NCBI GenBank assembly: GCA_017416055.1
Contig: JAFQDI010000091.1
Coordinates: forward strand, 1-6,881
Source: Lachnospiraceae bacterium
GTDB taxonomy: Bacteria > Bacillota_A > Clostridia > Lachnospirales > Lachnospiraceae
Direction: 5' to 3'
DNA length: 6,881 bases
Shown here: piece after piece, positions 5,380-6,881 of the stretch
How positions within the stretch are numbered: the stretch's first letter is position 1
Layout: each line of letters starts with the position of its first letter
Notes under the pieces: generated by a model
Database searches by the model: none
What the model was told of the DNA's origin: nothing
What the model saw: only the letters and a program-made list of their open reading frames with translations
Translations under genes and position numbers: made by a program

Positions 5380-6387
5380 ATGAAAAAAAATGGAATCATT
5401 AAATGGCTGGTAGGATTGATCCTGGTCATCGTGCTGGTATTCTTTGGCTTTACCGTTGAAGTAAAAGAGGGAGAGTGCGCGGTGATCACGCGCTTCGGTG
5501 CGCCCCGTGCAGAAGTCACTAAAGCCGGTCTCTACCTTCGTCTTCCCTGGCCGTTCGAGGACGTGACGAAGTATGACGGACGTCAGCAGTACTTAGAGTC
5601 CAGCTTTCTGGAGACGCTGACGCAGGATAAGCGAAACATTATCATGCGCTCCTACGTGGTATGGGAGATTGACAATCCACTCACTTATTACAACAGTGTC
5701 CGCACCGGAGAGGTTGCACAGCAGTACATCCGCGATCTGGTGACCGATGCGACCAATGGTGTGCTGGGAAATTATGCACTGACTGAGCTGGTTTCCTTGG
5801 ACGAAAAGAAGATCAAACTGGATGAGATCCAGGAGAAAATTTATGAGCAGGTCAGCGTAAAGTGTGAGAAGACTTACGGAATCAAGGTGGACGAGGTGAG
5901 CATCATACAGCTTTCCCTGCCGGATATCAACCTGCAGAGTGTGTTCGCACAGATGGAGGCGGACAGACAGAAAGATATTGAGACGATTTTGGCGGAGGCA
6001 AAGCGCGATTCAGAGAAGATTATGGCGGAAGCCGATGCAGAGTCCGCAAAGATTATCGCTCAGGGGGTGACGGATGCGGCAGCGATCAAAGCGAAGACGG
6101 AAACCGAGGTTGCAAAGATCTACGCGGAGGCTCAGGCCGCAAACCTTGAACTTTATCAGTTCCTTCGTCAGCTGGATACTTTGATCGGTTCCGTGAATGA
6201 AAACACGACGCTGATCATTCGTCTTGACGAGTATCCGTTCAACATTCTGACGAAATACGATGAACTGCTTGGCAAGGCGGATGCCGCCGGTACCGATTTG
6301 GCTGCGGCAATATCTGAACTGCCGGCAGAGGAACGCGAGGAAGTGACCGATGCGCTGTGGGCATTGGTCGGACAGGATAAGGAGTGA
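5380..6387 (+). CDS. hflC: HflC-like SPFH protein (protease modulator)
   Basis: The product is 335 residues, the usual HflC size. The ATG at 5380 is preferred over the one at 5344: GGGGAG (5367-5372) lies seven bases before it, the protein then starts MKKNGIIKW directly before the membrane helix, and the upstream start has no ribosome site and would overlap the previous gene. One membrane segment lies at about 8-25. The SPFH domain (about 25-185) has VKEGECAVITRFGAP, AGLYLRLPWPFEDV and an NPLTYYNSV segment. The coiled coil at about 190-255 contains QMEADRQKDIETILAEAKRD, with repeated AEA/AKI blocks. The C-terminal FLRQLDTL...TTLIIRLDEYPF matches the closing strand of HflC. It lies 16 bases after the HflK-like gene. 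With a single N-in helix, the SPFH domain should lie outside the membrane. The family partners with HflK and modulates the FtsH protease in proteobacteria; the partner in this organism is inferred. Confidence 0.88.
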   Translation: MKKNGIIKWLVGLILVIVLVFFGFTVEVKEGECAVITRFGAPRAEVTKAGLYLRLPWPFEDVTKYDGRQQYLESSFLETLTQDKRNIIMRSYVVWEIDNPLTYYNSVRTGEVAQQYIRDLVTDATNGVLGNYALTELVSLDEKKIKLDEIQEKIYEQVSVKCEKTYGIKVDEVSIIQLSLPDINLQSVFAQMEADRQKDIETILAEAKRDSEKIMAEADAESAKIIAQGVTDAAAIKAKTETEVAKIYAEAQAANLELYQFLRQLDTLIGSVNENTTLIIRLDEYPFNILTKYDELLGKADAAGTDLAAAISELPAEEREEVTDALWALVGQDKE

Positions 6388-6391
6388 CACG

Positions 6392-6881
6392 ATGACAGAG
6401 AAAAATTCACTGTTTGCGGATATAATGAGGGCACTCTCCAAGGCATTCGGTGTGATCGTGGCGGTGGTTGTGATCGGAATTATGTGTTCCGGTATCCGGA
6501 CTGTGCAGGCCGGTCAGGTGGCGATCGTTCTTCGCTTCGGCAAGCTGGTGGGAGACACACGAGAGGAGCAGATTCATGAGCCGGGACTGTTGTTTGCGTT
6601 CCCATATATCATCGACGAGGTAATCACAGTGGAGACCGGAAAGGTCTTCGAAATGACGGTAAACACCCATTATACCGAAGGATTTATGAGCAGTAATGTT
6701 CGAGATAACGGATACATCATTACAGGCGATCAGAATATCGCAGTAGTTGGCGCGTCCGTCAAATATACCATTAGTGATCCGGTGGCTTATGCGTTGAAGA
6801 CAAGCGACGTGACGAATGCCCTGCAGGGTGTGATCAGTGGATCGCTGGCCAGAGGTGCGGTGAACATGTCCATTGATAGCC
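6392..6881 (+). CDS. Second HflK-like SPFH protein, N-terminal part (runs off window)
   Basis: 163 residues are visible and the frame is open to the window edge. AAGGAG (6379-6384) lies seven bases before the ATG, overlapping the end of the HflC-like gene, whose stop is only four bases upstream. One membrane segment at about 18-34 follows a short charged N-terminus. The SPFH domain starts at RTVQAGQVAIVLRFGKL (36-52), then EPGLLFAFPYIIDEV (63-77). IITGDQNIAVVGASVKYTISD (109-129) followed by PVAYAL is the classic HflK TGD-x-N-I...V-YxIxDPxAY block. In this block it is closer to ordinary HflK than the 615-residue protein upstream. It makes a third SPFH subunit in the same transcript, predicted to sit with its domain outside the membrane. 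The C-terminal coiled coil and length cannot be seen. Confidence 0.85.
   Translation, partial: MTEKNSLFADIMRALSKAFGVIVAVVVIGIMCSGIRTVQAGQVAIVLRFGKLVGDTREEQIHEPGLLFAFPYIIDEVITVETGKVFEMTVNTHYTEGFMSSNVRDNGYIITGDQNIAVVGASVKYTISDPVAYALKTSDVTNALQGVISGSLARGAVNMSIDS

Overview
The window looks like a chromosomal stretch from a Firmicute of the class Clostridia, most likely a Lachnospiraceae member. This is an inference. It rests on near-neutral GC, strong GGAGG-type ribosome binding sites, short intergenic gaps, and the style of the proteins: a signal-anchored NodB deacetylase ending in a FLPLT...SP tail, and a MurE paralogue. Nothing in the sequence fixes a genus.

Layout, left to right. (1) Positions 2-205 hold the 3' end of a + strand gene for a YiiX-type permuted papain-like (NlpC/P60 superfamily) peptidase. 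Its stop codon overlaps a perfect 16-bp palindrome, which in turn overlaps a candidate extended -10 promoter. (2) Positions 296-1357 (+) encode a membrane-anchored polysaccharide deacetylase. It has a Thr/Glu-rich stalk built on a 15-bp tandem repeat, and its catalytic domain appears to carry an in-frame internal deletion. (3) Positions 1376-1726 (-) encode a small single-domain cupin, convergent with the deacetylase, with its own promoter at 1794-1822. (4) Positions 1727-2079 (353 bases) have no convincing gene. They hold the cupin promoter, a short open frame that may be a gene relic, a + strand hairpin terminator, two inverted repeats, and a near-consensus sigma-A promoter. (5) From 2080 to the window end runs a tightly packed + strand operon: a MurE-family ligase paralogue, a 7-TM HflK-like SPFH protein, an HflC-like SPFH protein, and a second HflK-like SPFH protein cut off by the window edge.

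The operon is the most interesting part. The ligase stop and the next start overlap as ATGA, and the next two genes follow at gaps of 16 and 4 bases, so all four genes are probably translated from one message. The three SPFH proteins each have a membrane segment placed so that the SPFH domain should lie on the outer face of the membrane, as in E. coli HflK/HflC. The first carries an unusual extra N-terminal domain with about six additional membrane segments. The MurE paralogue keeps the ATP-binding and carbamyl-lysine features of the family but lacks the DNPR signature for meso-diaminopimelate. A reasonable hypothesis is a membrane SPFH assembly linked to cell-wall peptide metabolism or surveillance. 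The two upstream + strand genes (peptidase and deacetylase) are also envelope-directed, but they are separate transcription units.
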